Of a stretch of 15,402 nucleotides of DNA, positions 7,662 through 13,717 are shown piece by piece. Source of the DNA: Chloroflexota bacterium. Lineage in GTDB: Bacteria > Chloroflexota > Limnocylindria > QHBO01. The stretch covers positions 1-15,402 of the forward strand of contig JAHWJN010000015.1 of the NCBI GenBank assembly GCA_019348395.1, written 5' to 3'. The notes under the pieces were generated by a model. The model made no database searches. It worked only from the letters and a program-made list of their open reading frames with translations, and had not been told where the DNA came from. The first letter of the stretch is position 1. Each line of letters opens with the position of its first letter. The position numbers were made by a program, and so were the translations under genes.

Positions 7662-8011
7662 CCGCTCGCCCCCAGCCGCCACACCAGGATGGCGCCGACG
7701 ACCGAGCCCGCCGCGAGTGCCCACGAGCGCGCGGCCGGGGGCCGGTCCTCGGTCATGGCACCCGGGACGAGGAGGACCGCGATGACGACCACGCCGTAGA
7801 TCCAGTGAAGGAGCTCGCTCGGCCCGCTGCCGCGCACCGCCAGGGCGAGGCCGATGGCCGCCTGGCCGACGAGCAGGACGAGCGCCCCGCGCCGCAGGAG
7901 CTCGAGCGTCGCCGGCGCCCGGTTGCGCATGGCCGCGGTCGCCGAAACGCCCGCCAGGCCCAGGAGGGCGACGCCGAGGAGCGGCCACGCCGCGGCGTGC
8001 AGCCCCGTCAT
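7658..8011 (-). CDS. Four-span membrane protein of unknown function, upstream of qcrC
   Basis: I do not recognise a named family. The 117-residue protein is almost entirely membrane: spans at about 7-28, 40-60, 68-85 and 96-113, with short polar turns. One conserved-looking feature is LLHWIYG (67-73), which puts a histidine (His69) at the start of the third span. It could be structural or bind a cofactor, but one His is not enough to claim heme binding. It is joined to both neighbours by 4-nt ATGA overlaps (8008-8011 and 7658-7661), so it is made together with qcrCAB. In Actinobacteria this place is usually taken by ctaE (subunit III), which has seven spans; this protein is far smaller and does not resemble it. 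A role in assembly or stability of the bcc complex is only inferred from position. Confidence 0.82.
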   Translation of the reverse strand: MTGLHAAAWPLLGVALLGLAGVSATAAMRNRAPATLELLRRGALVLLVGQAAIGLALAVRGSGPSELLHWIYGVVVIAVLLVPGAMTEDRPPAARSWALAAGSVVGAILVWRLGASG

Positions 8012-8364
8012 GTGGGTCGCCTCGCCAACCACGTCACGACGAGGGCGGCCTCCGCCACCGCGTCGAGGAGGTACACCGGCCGGATCCGTGAACGGATGCC
8101 TGCGTACCAGACGTCGACGAGCGCGTAGGCAGCGGCGGTCCCGACGCCGAGCAGCCTGGTCTGCCGCGCCGTGCCGGCCGGATCGGTCGCCAGCACGCCG
8201 CCGATGACCACGGTGATCAGCGCCACCATCTTGACGAGCCACGGCTCGCGCTTCGCCCCGGTGACCAGCTCGAACGAGCGATATGCGATGAGCGGCCATG
8301 CGCCACCGGCGAGGTAGAAGGCCGCCTGCATGGCCGCAGGACGGGCGAGGATGCGGCGCATCAT
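8008..8364 (-). CDS. Small membrane protein with KREPWLVK motif, copy A
   Basis: The 118-residue protein has predicted spans at about 12-30, 44-60, 70-88 and 97-113. It carries the motif KREPWLVK (38-45) within FELVTGAKREPWLVKMVALI. The ATG at 8364 is chosen because it overlaps the stop of a 49-codon ORF as ATGA and gives a compact membrane protein; the extra open frame back to 8526 is Arg-rich. A second ATG follows at 8361. The same family recurs at 13234-13542, with close similarity over ~53 residues. I cannot name the function. The pattern TGxKxxxWLVK is, as far as I recall, seen in small uncharacterised bacterial membrane proteins. Position places it in the qcrCAB transcription unit. Confidence 0.82.
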   Translation of the reverse strand: MMRRILARPAAMQAAFYLAGGAWPLIAYRSFELVTGAKREPWLVKMVALITVVIGGVLATDPAGTARQTRLLGVGTAAAYALVDVWYAGIRSRIRPVYLLDAVAEAALVVTWLARRPT

Positions 8365-8510
8365 GGGCCCATGGCTCGCATGCCGAGCAGCGAGCCGACA
8401 CTGCCAAGTGCCCAGAGCGAGGCGAGCATCCGTTCGGCATGGTAGTGGCACGACGTCGCGTCGTCGCCGGCGAGTCTGCCGCCGCGGGAGGTGAGGAAGC
8501 GCGTCGTCAT
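8361..8510 (-). CDS. Candidate 49-residue small protein at the head of the qcr chain
   Basis: The ORF starts at ATG 8510 and ends at TGA 8363-8361, overlapping the next start as ATGA, the same junction used by the following genes. The product begins MTTRFLTSRGGRLAGDDATS, has a His/Cys cluster (CHYH, 21-24) and a hydrophobic stretch (LASLWALGSVGSLLGM, about 29-44), so it could be a small membrane or membrane-associated protein. About 84 percent of codons end in G or C. No Shine-Dalgarno sequence is visible, and it begins 44 nt after the dehydrogenase stop. Against it: it is short and without a recognised family, and the ATGA could be chance. I rate it somewhat more likely real than not. Confidence 0.5.
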   Translation of the reverse strand: MTTRFLTSRGGRLAGDDATSCHYHAERMLASLWALGSVGSLLGMRAMGP

Positions 8511-8554
8511 GCCGCTGCGTTCGCACGCGGCGTGCCGGATGTTGGGCGTGAGGG

Positions 8555-9454
8555 TCAGGTCAGGGGGCGGCCACCGGTGATCCCGATCACCTCGCCGGTG
8601 ATGTAGCTGGACTCCTGCGACGCCAGGAAGACGTACAGCGGCGCCAGCTCGGCAGGCTGCCCGGCGCGACCGAGCGGCGTGTTCTCACCGAACGTGGCCG
8701 CCTTCTCTGCGGGCATCGTCGATGGGATGAGCGGCGTCCAGATCGGCCCGGGGGCGACCGCGTTGACTCGCAGCCCCCGCTCGAGGACCCCCGGGTCCTG
8801 GGCCAGCGCCTTGGTGAACGTCACGATCGCACCCTTCGTGGCCGCGTACGGGAGCAGCTCCGGCGAGGGAGTGAAGGCCTGGATGGAGGCAGTGTTGATG
8901 ATCGTCCCACCCTCGCGCATGCGGGGAACCGCTGCCTTGGCCAGGTGGAACATCGCCTCGATGTTGGTGGCGAAGATTCTGCGCCACTCTTCGGTGGTCA
9001 CCTCCTCGAGCCGATCCCCGCAGTCCTGCCACGCGGCGTTGTTGACGAGGATGTCGACGCCGCCGAGCTCCGACTCGGCGCGTTCCACGAGCGACCGGCA
9101 CACGTCGGGATCCCGGATGTCGCCGGCGACCGAGATGGCGCGACGGCCGGCCTTCTCCACCCACGACACGGTGTCGGCCGCATCGGCCTCTTCCACGCCG
9201 CCGAGGTGGCTGACCAGCACATCGGCGCCCTCGCGCGCGAAGGCGATCGCGACCGCCTTGCCGATGCCCGAGTCGCCGCCGGTGATCACGGCCACGCGAT
9301 CGGTCAGGCGGTCAGAGCCGCGATAGGTCTCCTGGCCGTGGTCCGCCTTGGGCTCGAGCTCCGCCTCGGTACCGGGCGGCTCCTGCTGCTGCTCCGGAAA
9401 CGGCGGCTCGGGATATTGGGTCTGAGGGTCCTGGTGACGTTCGGTGGTGGTCAT
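8555..9454 (-). CDS. SDR oxidoreductase, YghA/YhxC-like stress dehydrogenase
   Basis: This is a classical-type NAD(P)-dependent short-chain dehydrogenase/reductase of 299 residues. The cofactor site is TGGDSGIG (58-65), followed by NNAA (138-141). The catalytic tetrad is complete: Asn154, Ser180, Tyr193 and Lys197 (YAATK). The ~50-residue N-terminal extension, with PPFPEQQQEPPG and PKADHGQETYRGSDRL, is the hallmark of the YghA/YhxC/YhdF subgroup, soluble enzymes often linked to general or oxidative stress. The physiological substrate is usually unknown, and I do not infer one. The 4 nt before the start and the region further upstream show no clear Shine-Dalgarno. It is divergent from the TPM gene (about 74 nt between starts). 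It may also be the promoter-proximal gene of the qcr chain, since only 44 nt separate its stop from the 49-residue ORF. Confidence 0.93.
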   Translation of the reverse strand: MTTTERHQDPQTQYPEPPFPEQQQEPPGTEAELEPKADHGQETYRGSDRLTDRVAVITGGDSGIGKAVAIAFAREGADVLVSHLGGVEEADAADTVSWVEKAGRRAISVAGDIRDPDVCRSLVERAESELGGVDILVNNAAWQDCGDRLEEVTTEEWRRIFATNIEAMFHLAKAAVPRMREGGTIINTASIQAFTPSPELLPYAATKGAIVTFTKALAQDPGVLERGLRVNAVAPGPIWTPLIPSTMPAEKAATFGENTPLGRAGQPAELAPLYVFLASQESSYITGEVIGITGGRPLT

Positions 9455-9494
9455 GCTCGGATGAAAAGCATGGGGCGTGCCGAAGGCAGGAACC

Positions 9495-9521
9495 TTGCAA
9501 TCTGCGCGTTCGACCTATGCT
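9495..9521 (+). promoter_or_regulatory. Promoter for a leaderless TPM-pspA transcript
   Basis: TTGCAA (9495-9500) and TATGCT (9516-9521) form -35 and -10 elements with a 15-nt spacer, shorter than ideal. The -10 fits TANNNT and ends 7 nt before the ATG at 9529. That is the spacing seen for leaderless mRNAs in Actinobacteria. No Shine-Dalgarno lies upstream of this ATG, in keeping with that reading. Confidence 0.5.
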
Positions 9522-9528
9522 TGCATCG

Positions 9529-11595
9529 ATGCCGGCACCCCGAGCCCTGCTCCGCGCCGCCCTCGCCGTCCTCCTGGCCCTGCTGGCCCTGTGCGTCGCG
9601 GTGCCCACCGCGCTGGCCCAGACGCTCACTGATCGGATCACCGACGAGGCGGGCGTGCTCGGCGACGGGCGCACCGACGCGGAGGTCGCCATCGAGCGGC
9701 TCGAGGAGGAGCACGGCGTCCAGCTGTGGGCACTGTTCGTCGACACCAGCGGCGGCGAGCCGATGGACCAGTTCATCGAGCGGGTCGCGGCGGAGAACGC
9801 CCTCGGCGGCAACGATGCGCTCCTGGCGGTGGCGGTCGGCGATCGTCGCTATCAGCTGTGGGTGTCCGACGCCCTCGACGAGATCACCGATGACGAGCTC
9901 GACCGCCTCCTCGTCGAGGACGTCGAGCCGTCTCTTGCCGGCGGGGAGTGGGCGGCTGCGGTGGCCGGTGCGGCCGATGGTCTGGCCCGGGCCAGTGCCG
10001 GTGACGTCCCCGGCGACACCGACCCGGACCCGGCGCCAGGCGAGGGTGCGCCGCCCGCGGGCAGCGATGGTGGAGGCGGCTTTTTGACGGTGGTGATCGT
10101 CGTTGCCCTTCTTGCCTTCGGCGGATGGTTCCTCTGGAACCGATGGCGATCCGGCCGCGCCGCCGAGGAGGACGACCGCGAGCGCGACCTGCGGCTGCGC
10201 GGGCTTTCGCAACGGGCGAACGCGCGGCTGATCGAGACCGACGAGCTGCTGCGGCACAACGGCCAGGAGCTCGGTTTCGTGGAGGCCGAGTTCGGGCGCG
10301 AGGCAGCGACGCCCTTCGCGGCGGCGCTGGCCGAGGCACGCGGCGAGCTGCAGGCCGCGTTCCGCGCACGGCAACTGCTGGATGACAACGAGCCGGAGAC
10401 TGCGCCGGAGCGGGAAGAGCTGCTGAAGGAGATCGTGACCCGCACCGATCGCGCGCGCGAGCTGGTGGAGGAGCAGACGTCCGCGTTCCGGGAACTCCGC
10501 GACCTCGAGCGGCGGGCCCCCGAGGTGCTCGCCGAGCAGGACCGGCGCGTCGCCGCGGTTCGAGCCCGACTGCCCGAGGTCGAGACGCAGCTCGCCACCT
10601 TGCGCGACCAGGCGTCGGGCTCGAGCAGCGCGATCCAGGGCAACGTCGGCGAGGCACGGAAGCGCCTGGAGCTGGCCGAGCGGGGCGCCGCTGAGGGTCG
10701 CCAGGCGCTCGAACGCGGTGAGGGGGGCGCGGCCGCCCGGGCGGCGAAGGCCTCGCAGGACACCCTGGCCCAGGCGGAGGCACTGATCGACGCCATCGAG
10801 CAGGAGTCGGCCGCCCTCGACGAGGCGCGCGCCGACCTGGACGGTGCACTGGCGCGCGCGGACGCGGACCTGGAGGTTGCTCGCACGGCCGTGGAGCGCG
10901 CTGGGGACGCCGACCAGGCCGATGAGCTGGCCGGCGCAGAGACGAAGCTCGACGCAGCGCGGCGAGCGGCGGCCGGCTCTCCGCGCGATCTCGTGCTCGC
11001 CTACCGGCTGGCGCGCGAGGCGGAGTCGGAGTCCGAGGCGATCGTGGCCCGGGTGCGCCAGGGGAAGGAGCGCCGCGCCAAGGAGCGTGCCGCGGTCGCC
11101 GCTGCCATCCGGGCGGCCGAGCTGTCCACCACTCGAGCTGCCGACTTCATCGCGGCACGCCACCACGGGGTCGGTCGTCGGCCCCGGACGGCGCTCTCCG
11201 AGGCCGAGGCGTCATTGGAGCGGGCCCGTGGACTGGCCGAGGGTGACGCCTCGGCTGCAATCGACGAGGCGAAGCGCGCGGCGAAACTCGCCGACGAGGC
11301 GTACGAGCGAGCTCGCCGCGACTTCGACGTCACCGATCGGAACGGGCGCGGCGGCACCGTGGTGATCGGGGGGCAACCCTTCGGCACGGGTCGCGAATGG
11401 GGTTCGGATGTTGGCGGCGCCATCATCGGCGGCATCATCGGCTCGATCCTGTCCGGCGGCGGGGGGCGTCGCGGCGGCGGATTCGGCGGATTCGGCGGTG
11501 GCGGATTCGGCGGTGGCGGGTTCGGTGGGGGAGGAAGGTCATTCGGTGGCGGTTTCGGCGGGGGCGGGGGTCGTTCCCGTGGAGGCGGCTGGTAA
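9529..11595 (+). CDS. TPM-domain membrane protein with long coiled coil and Gly-rich tail
   Basis: With the ATG at 9529 the protein has 688 residues; an ATG at 9517 would add four but falls in the -10 box. Layout: signal peptide 1-30 (PTALA|Q); TPM domain about 32-155, facing out of the cell; a Pro/Asp/Gly linker; one membrane span about 184-203 (FLTVVIVVALLAFGGWFLW); a ~400-residue Glu/Arg/Ala-rich coiled coil, probably cytoplasmic; and a tail with GGAIIGGIIGSIL followed by GGGFGG-type repeats ending RGGGW. TPM proteins are associated with membrane or photosystem repair and, in some lineages, phosphatase activity; the Gly-rich tail is like that of YgcG proteins. pspA follows 47 nt downstream, so the pair probably acts together in envelope stress. 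The length of the coiled coil is unusual and may bridge the membrane to PspA (inference). Confidence 0.88.
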   Translation: MPAPRALLRAALAVLLALLALCVAVPTALAQTLTDRITDEAGVLGDGRTDAEVAIERLEEEHGVQLWALFVDTSGGEPMDQFIERVAAENALGGNDALLAVAVGDRRYQLWVSDALDEITDDELDRLLVEDVEPSLAGGEWAAAVAGAADGLARASAGDVPGDTDPDPAPGEGAPPAGSDGGGGFLTVVIVVALLAFGGWFLWNRWRSGRAAEEDDRERDLRLRGLSQRANARLIETDELLRHNGQELGFVEAEFGREAATPFAAALAEARGELQAAFRARQLLDDNEPETAPEREELLKEIVTRTDRARELVEEQTSAFRELRDLERRAPEVLAEQDRRVAAVRARLPEVETQLATLRDQASGSSSAIQGNVGEARKRLELAERGAAEGRQALERGEGGAAARAAKASQDTLAQAEALIDAIEQESAALDEARADLDGALARADADLEVARTAVERAGDADQADELAGAETKLDAARRAAAGSPRDLVLAYRLAREAESESEAIVARVRQGKERRAKERAAVAAAIRAAELSTTRAADFIAARHHGVGRRPRTALSEAEASLERARGLAEGDASAAIDEAKRAAKLADEAYERARRDFDVTDRNGRGGTVVIGGQPFGTGREWGSDVGGAIIGGIIGSILSGGGGRRGGGFGGFGGGGFGGGGFGGGGRSFGGGFGGGGGRSRGGGW
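11455..11592 (+). repeat. Gly-rich coding repeat at the end of the TPM gene
   Basis: Imperfect tandem units of GGCGGATTC/GGTGGC type encode runs of Gly with regular Phe (GGFGG, GGGGF). This is low-complexity coding sequence, likely to vary in copy number between strains. Confidence 0.8.
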
Positions 11596-11630
11596 GGACA
11601 CCAATCCGGCGGCATCGGCCGTCGACACGC

Positions 11631-11638
11631 AGGAGGAG
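11631..11638 (+). promoter_or_regulatory. Strong ribosome binding site for pspA
   Basis: AGGAGGAG ends 4 nt before the ATG at 11643. It fixes the pspA start; the open frame running back to 11397 inside the TPM gene is a shadow. Confidence 0.8.
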
Positions 11639-11642
11639 TTCA

Positions 11643-12353
11643 ATGGCACAGTCAACGATCCTGGGGCGCATCGGTCAGCTGATGCGCGCCAACATCAACG
11701 CGTTGCTCGATGGCGCGGAGGACCCGGAGAAGATGCTGGACCAGCTGGTCCGTGACTTCACCAACAACATCGCCGAGGCCGAGGCGGCCGTGGCGCAGAC
11801 GGTCGGCAACCTGCGGCTGCTCGAGGACGACCATCGCGAGGCGAAGGCGGCCCAGGGCGAGTGGGGGGACAAGGCCCGCGCGGCCGCCCGCAAGGCCGAC
11901 GAGATGCGAACCGCGGGCAACACCGCGGAAGCGGAGCGCTTCGAGGAGCTCGCCAAGATCGCGATCCGGCGCCAGATCAGCTTCGAGAACTCGGTGTCGA
12001 GCTTCGAGGGCCAGATCGCGCAGCAGACCGATCTGACCGAGCAGCTCAAGACCGGCCTGAACAAGCTACGCGCCAAGCGTGAAGAGCTGGTGCAGAAGCG
12101 CGACGAGCTCGTCAGCCGTGCCAAGATGGCCTCGGCCCAGCGCCAGGTCCAGGAGGCGGTGCGCGAGGTCAGCGTCATGGATCCGACCTCCGAGCTCAAC
12201 CGCTTCGAGGAGCGGGTTCGGCGCGAGGAGGCGATGGCCAGAGGGATGCAGGAGGTCGCATCCTCCTCGCTCGAGGAGGAATTCGCCTCGCTCGACGACG
12301 CTGATACCGAGTCGGAGGTGGAGGCGAGGCTGGCCACACTGCGCAACGGCTGA
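11643..12353 (+). CDS. pspA: PspA/IM30 phage-shock protein
   Basis: PspA/Vipp1 proteins are ESCRT-III-like and assemble on the inner face of stressed membranes, limiting proton leakage. The 236-residue product is close to the usual 220-240. It opens with the amphipathic membrane-binding helix (MAQSTILGRIGQLMRANINA), then LLDGAEDPEKMLDQLV, a family signature, and continues as long alpha-helical coiled-coil hairpins rich in Glu, Arg and Gln. MDPTSELNRFEERVRREE (about 179-196) matches the later conserved helix. The gene has its own strong Shine-Dalgarno and probably shares the TPM promoter. A terminator hairpin follows 27 nt after the stop. No PspB, PspC or PspF homologue is visible nearby; in this layout the TPM protein may be the membrane partner. 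Confidence 0.96.
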   Translation: MAQSTILGRIGQLMRANINALLDGAEDPEKMLDQLVRDFTNNIAEAEAAVAQTVGNLRLLEDDHREAKAAQGEWGDKARAAARKADEMRTAGNTAEAERFEELAKIAIRRQISFENSVSSFEGQIAQQTDLTEQLKTGLNKLRAKREELVQKRDELVSRAKMASAQRQVQEAVREVSVMDPTSELNRFEERVRREEAMARGMQEVASSSLEEEFASLDDADTESEVEARLATLRNG

Positions 12354-12380
12354 CTTCAGTCGACATTCGTGGCGACACGA

Positions 12381-12417
12381 ACGGCCCCCGGGGAAGAAGC
12401 TCTCCCTCGGGGGCCGT
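12381..12417. terminator. Hairpin terminator between convergent genes
   Basis: ACGGCCCCCG (12381-12390) and CGGGGGCCGT (12408-12417) are perfect inverted repeats, and GGA/TCC inside the loop can extend the stem. It lies between pspA (+) and the small helical protein (-). The T run beyond it is short (GTTTC), so it may act in both directions with imperfect efficiency. Confidence 0.7.
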
Positions 12418-12450
12418 GCCGTTTCGGGCGGCGCGCGCCGCCCACCGTGG

Positions 12451-12696
12451 TTACTGCGAGCCGTTCAGCTTCGAGCGGAGTGCATCGAGCAGTTGACGCG
12501 CGTGCTCGGCGTCATCGCGCCCCAGCTGCTGGAACAGCTGTCGCGTTTCACCATCGGCATCCTGCTCATACTTGGCGTAGGCCTCGAGCGCCTCGCACTT
12601 CGACGTGAGCGCCTGGAGCAGGTCGTAGAGCTGATCGTCGACCGGGTTGTCGATCCCGCTCTCCGATCGGTAGTGGTGGCTCGTGTTCGTCTGCAT
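12451..12696 (-). CDS. Small helical protein, ferritin-like in appearance
   Basis: The 81-residue protein has a polar N-terminus (MQTNTSHHYR) followed by two amphipathic helices. The first is around LYDLLQALTSKCEALEAYAKY (24-44) and the second around RDDAEHARQLLDALRSKL (60-77), joined by EQDADGETRQLFQQL. The Glu residues around EALEAY and the DxxEH motif in DDAEHARQ look like half of a ferritin-like four-helix bundle, so it may dimerise and perhaps bind a metal. This is a reading of sequence pattern, not a firm family call. AGGAG lies 6 nt before the ATG. It is divergent from the DUF4383 gene, with 131 nt between the two starts. Confidence 0.82.
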   Translation of the reverse strand: MQTNTSHHYRSESGIDNPVDDQLYDLLQALTSKCEALEAYAKYEQDADGETRQLFQQLGRDDAEHARQLLDALRSKLNGSQ

Positions 12697-12815
12697 GCAT
12701 GTCTCCTGCGGTGATGTCCGATGACGGTCCCGATGGCAGGTCGAGTGCCACGCCCCCCGAATCCGTCTCGGGCATACCTCTTGCCATAGCGCCTCTCGAT
12801 TTGGCCTCGAGTCTT

Positions 12816-12819
12816 GGAG
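12816..12819 (+). promoter_or_regulatory. Ribosome binding site deciding the DUF4383 start
   Basis: GGAG lies 8 nt before the ATG at 12828. This supports the short form; the frame is open back to 12699, but the extra 43 residues are polar and unlike the family. Confidence 0.6.
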
Positions 12820-12827
12820 AATTGCAC

Positions 12828-13241
12828 ATGTCCCTGGTGAGAATCGTCACGCTCGTCTTCGGCGTCGTCTACGTCCTGGTCGGCATCCTGGGCTTCCTCG
12901 GAGAGCCGATCGTGACCGATGCCAGCCACGCCGAGATGGAGTCGGCCAGCGGCGACCTGCTCGGGATCTTTCCGATCAACGCCCTCCACAACGTCGTGCA
13001 CCTGCTGATCGGCGCGGCCCTGCTGTACGGCTCGACCGAGCATGGCCGTGCCGTCCTCATGGCGCGGATCGTCGGCGGCGTGTACGCCGTGGTCGGCCTC
13101 CTGGGCCTGGTCGCTCCCGACACCTTCGGCCTCATGCCGATCGGCGGCGCCGATGTCCTGCTGCACCTGGGGTCAGCCGCCGTCCTGCTCGGTGTGACGT
13201 ACATCAACCCGGAGCGTGACGACGCCCGCGCGGTCAGCTAG
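12828..13241 (+). CDS. DUF4383 family four-span membrane protein
   Basis: The 137-residue protein has spans at about 3-22, 50-68, 77-96 and 105-126. The order of motifs matches DUF4383: VVYVLVGILGFLGE, then LLGIFPINALHNVVHLLIG, VGGVYAVVGLLGL and MPIGGADVLLHLG. The conserved His residues (54, 58 and 113) sit at the starts of spans. The family has no established function; it is common in Actinobacteria and other high-GC soil bacteria, and some members lie near stress genes. The last 8 nt overlap the end of the convergent KREPWLVK copy B, so there is no terminator between them. Confidence 0.88.
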   Translation: MSLVRIVTLVFGVVYVLVGILGFLGEPIVTDASHAEMESASGDLLGIFPINALHNVVHLLIGAALLYGSTEHGRAVLMARIVGGVYAVVGLLGLVAPDTFGLMPIGGADVLLHLGSAAVLLGVTYINPERDDARAVS

Positions 13242-13542
13242 GTTCGGGTCTCAGCGGTCCGTATCCGTGTTCATCGTAGGCGGCCGTCAGGCGTCGAATC
13301 TGGTCTCCGAAGGGGCGTGAACGCGTCTGCGGATGCCGGTTAGCAGGGTCCCTGGCGAGAACCCAGGCGATCGCCACCGTGATGAGCCCCACGGTCTTCA
13401 CCAGCCATGGCTCGCGCTTGGGACCGGTGATCCGTTCGAACAGCGGGTACGCCACCAGCGGCATGGCTCCGCTGACCGCGTAGTACGCCGCCTGGAGGCC
13501 GGCCACCGGAGGTGGCGGGGTGCCCGGTTGCGAGCTATCCAC
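13234..13542 (-). CDS. Small membrane protein with KREPWLVK motif, copy B (short form)
   Basis: The 102-residue protein starts at GTG 13542, overlapping the preceding gene by 8 nt. Residues 15-68 (from GLQAAYYAVSGAMPLVAY through PKREPWLVK to VLARDPAN) match copy A at 8008-8364 closely, including the full KREPWLVK (42-49), LITV and VLAxDPA. After PQTR it departs. Copy A continues with two more spans, while copy B has a short polar tail (DEHGYGPLRPEPS). It therefore keeps two spans only. It may be a natural short form or a gene that lost its end; no frameshift is obvious. Function is unknown. It is the last gene of a three-gene operon, converging on the DUF4383 gene. Confidence 0.75.
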   Translation of the reverse strand: MDSSQPGTPPPPVAGLQAAYYAVSGAMPLVAYPLFERITGPKREPWLVKTVGLITVAIAWVLARDPANRHPQTRSRPFGDQIRRLTAAYDEHGYGPLRPEPS

Positions 13543-13717
13543 CGGTCACCCAGACGAGGACGCCCAGGTTGAGCAGAAACCCTCCGCCGGCGACCGCCAG
13601 CCACGCCAGCGCATTGATCGGTCCGTGGGTACGGATCGTGTCCTCGATCGTCTGGTTGAGGTCCTCTTCGATCTCCCGGCGGCGCTGCTGGAACCGGGTC
13701 ACCTGTTGGTGACTCAT
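13535..13717 (-). CDS. 60-residue single-span membrane protein
   Basis: It begins MSHQQVTRFQQRRREIEEDL, a charged amphipathic N-terminal half ending around THGPIN, followed by one hydrophobic span (about 36-58) that contains AGGGFLLNLGVLVWV. I do not recognise a family. The ATG at 13717 overlaps the upstream stop as ATGA, and its TAG lies 8 nt inside the following gene. It is thus sandwiched between two membrane proteins in one operon and is probably real despite its size. The polar half is likely cytoplasmic by the positive-inside rule and could mediate protein contacts. Confidence 0.75.
   Translation of the reverse strand: MSHQQVTRFQQRRREIEEDLNQTIEDTIRTHGPINALAWLAVAGGGFLLNLGVLVWVTGG

Noticed and set aside
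7658..8011. Calling the four-span protein a heme A synthase or subunit III
   Set aside because: It is too short, and the paired conserved histidines of those families are missing.
9451..11166. Long - strand open frame of 571 codons opposite the TPM gene
   Set aside because: It is the antisense shadow of a high-GC gene whose + strand product has a signal peptide, TPM domain, span and coiled coil; the - strand product shows no domain.
11455..11592. Tandem repeat array as a possible CRISPR or noncoding repeat
   Set aside because: The units are short, in frame and encode the Gly-rich tail common in TPM/YgcG-type proteins.
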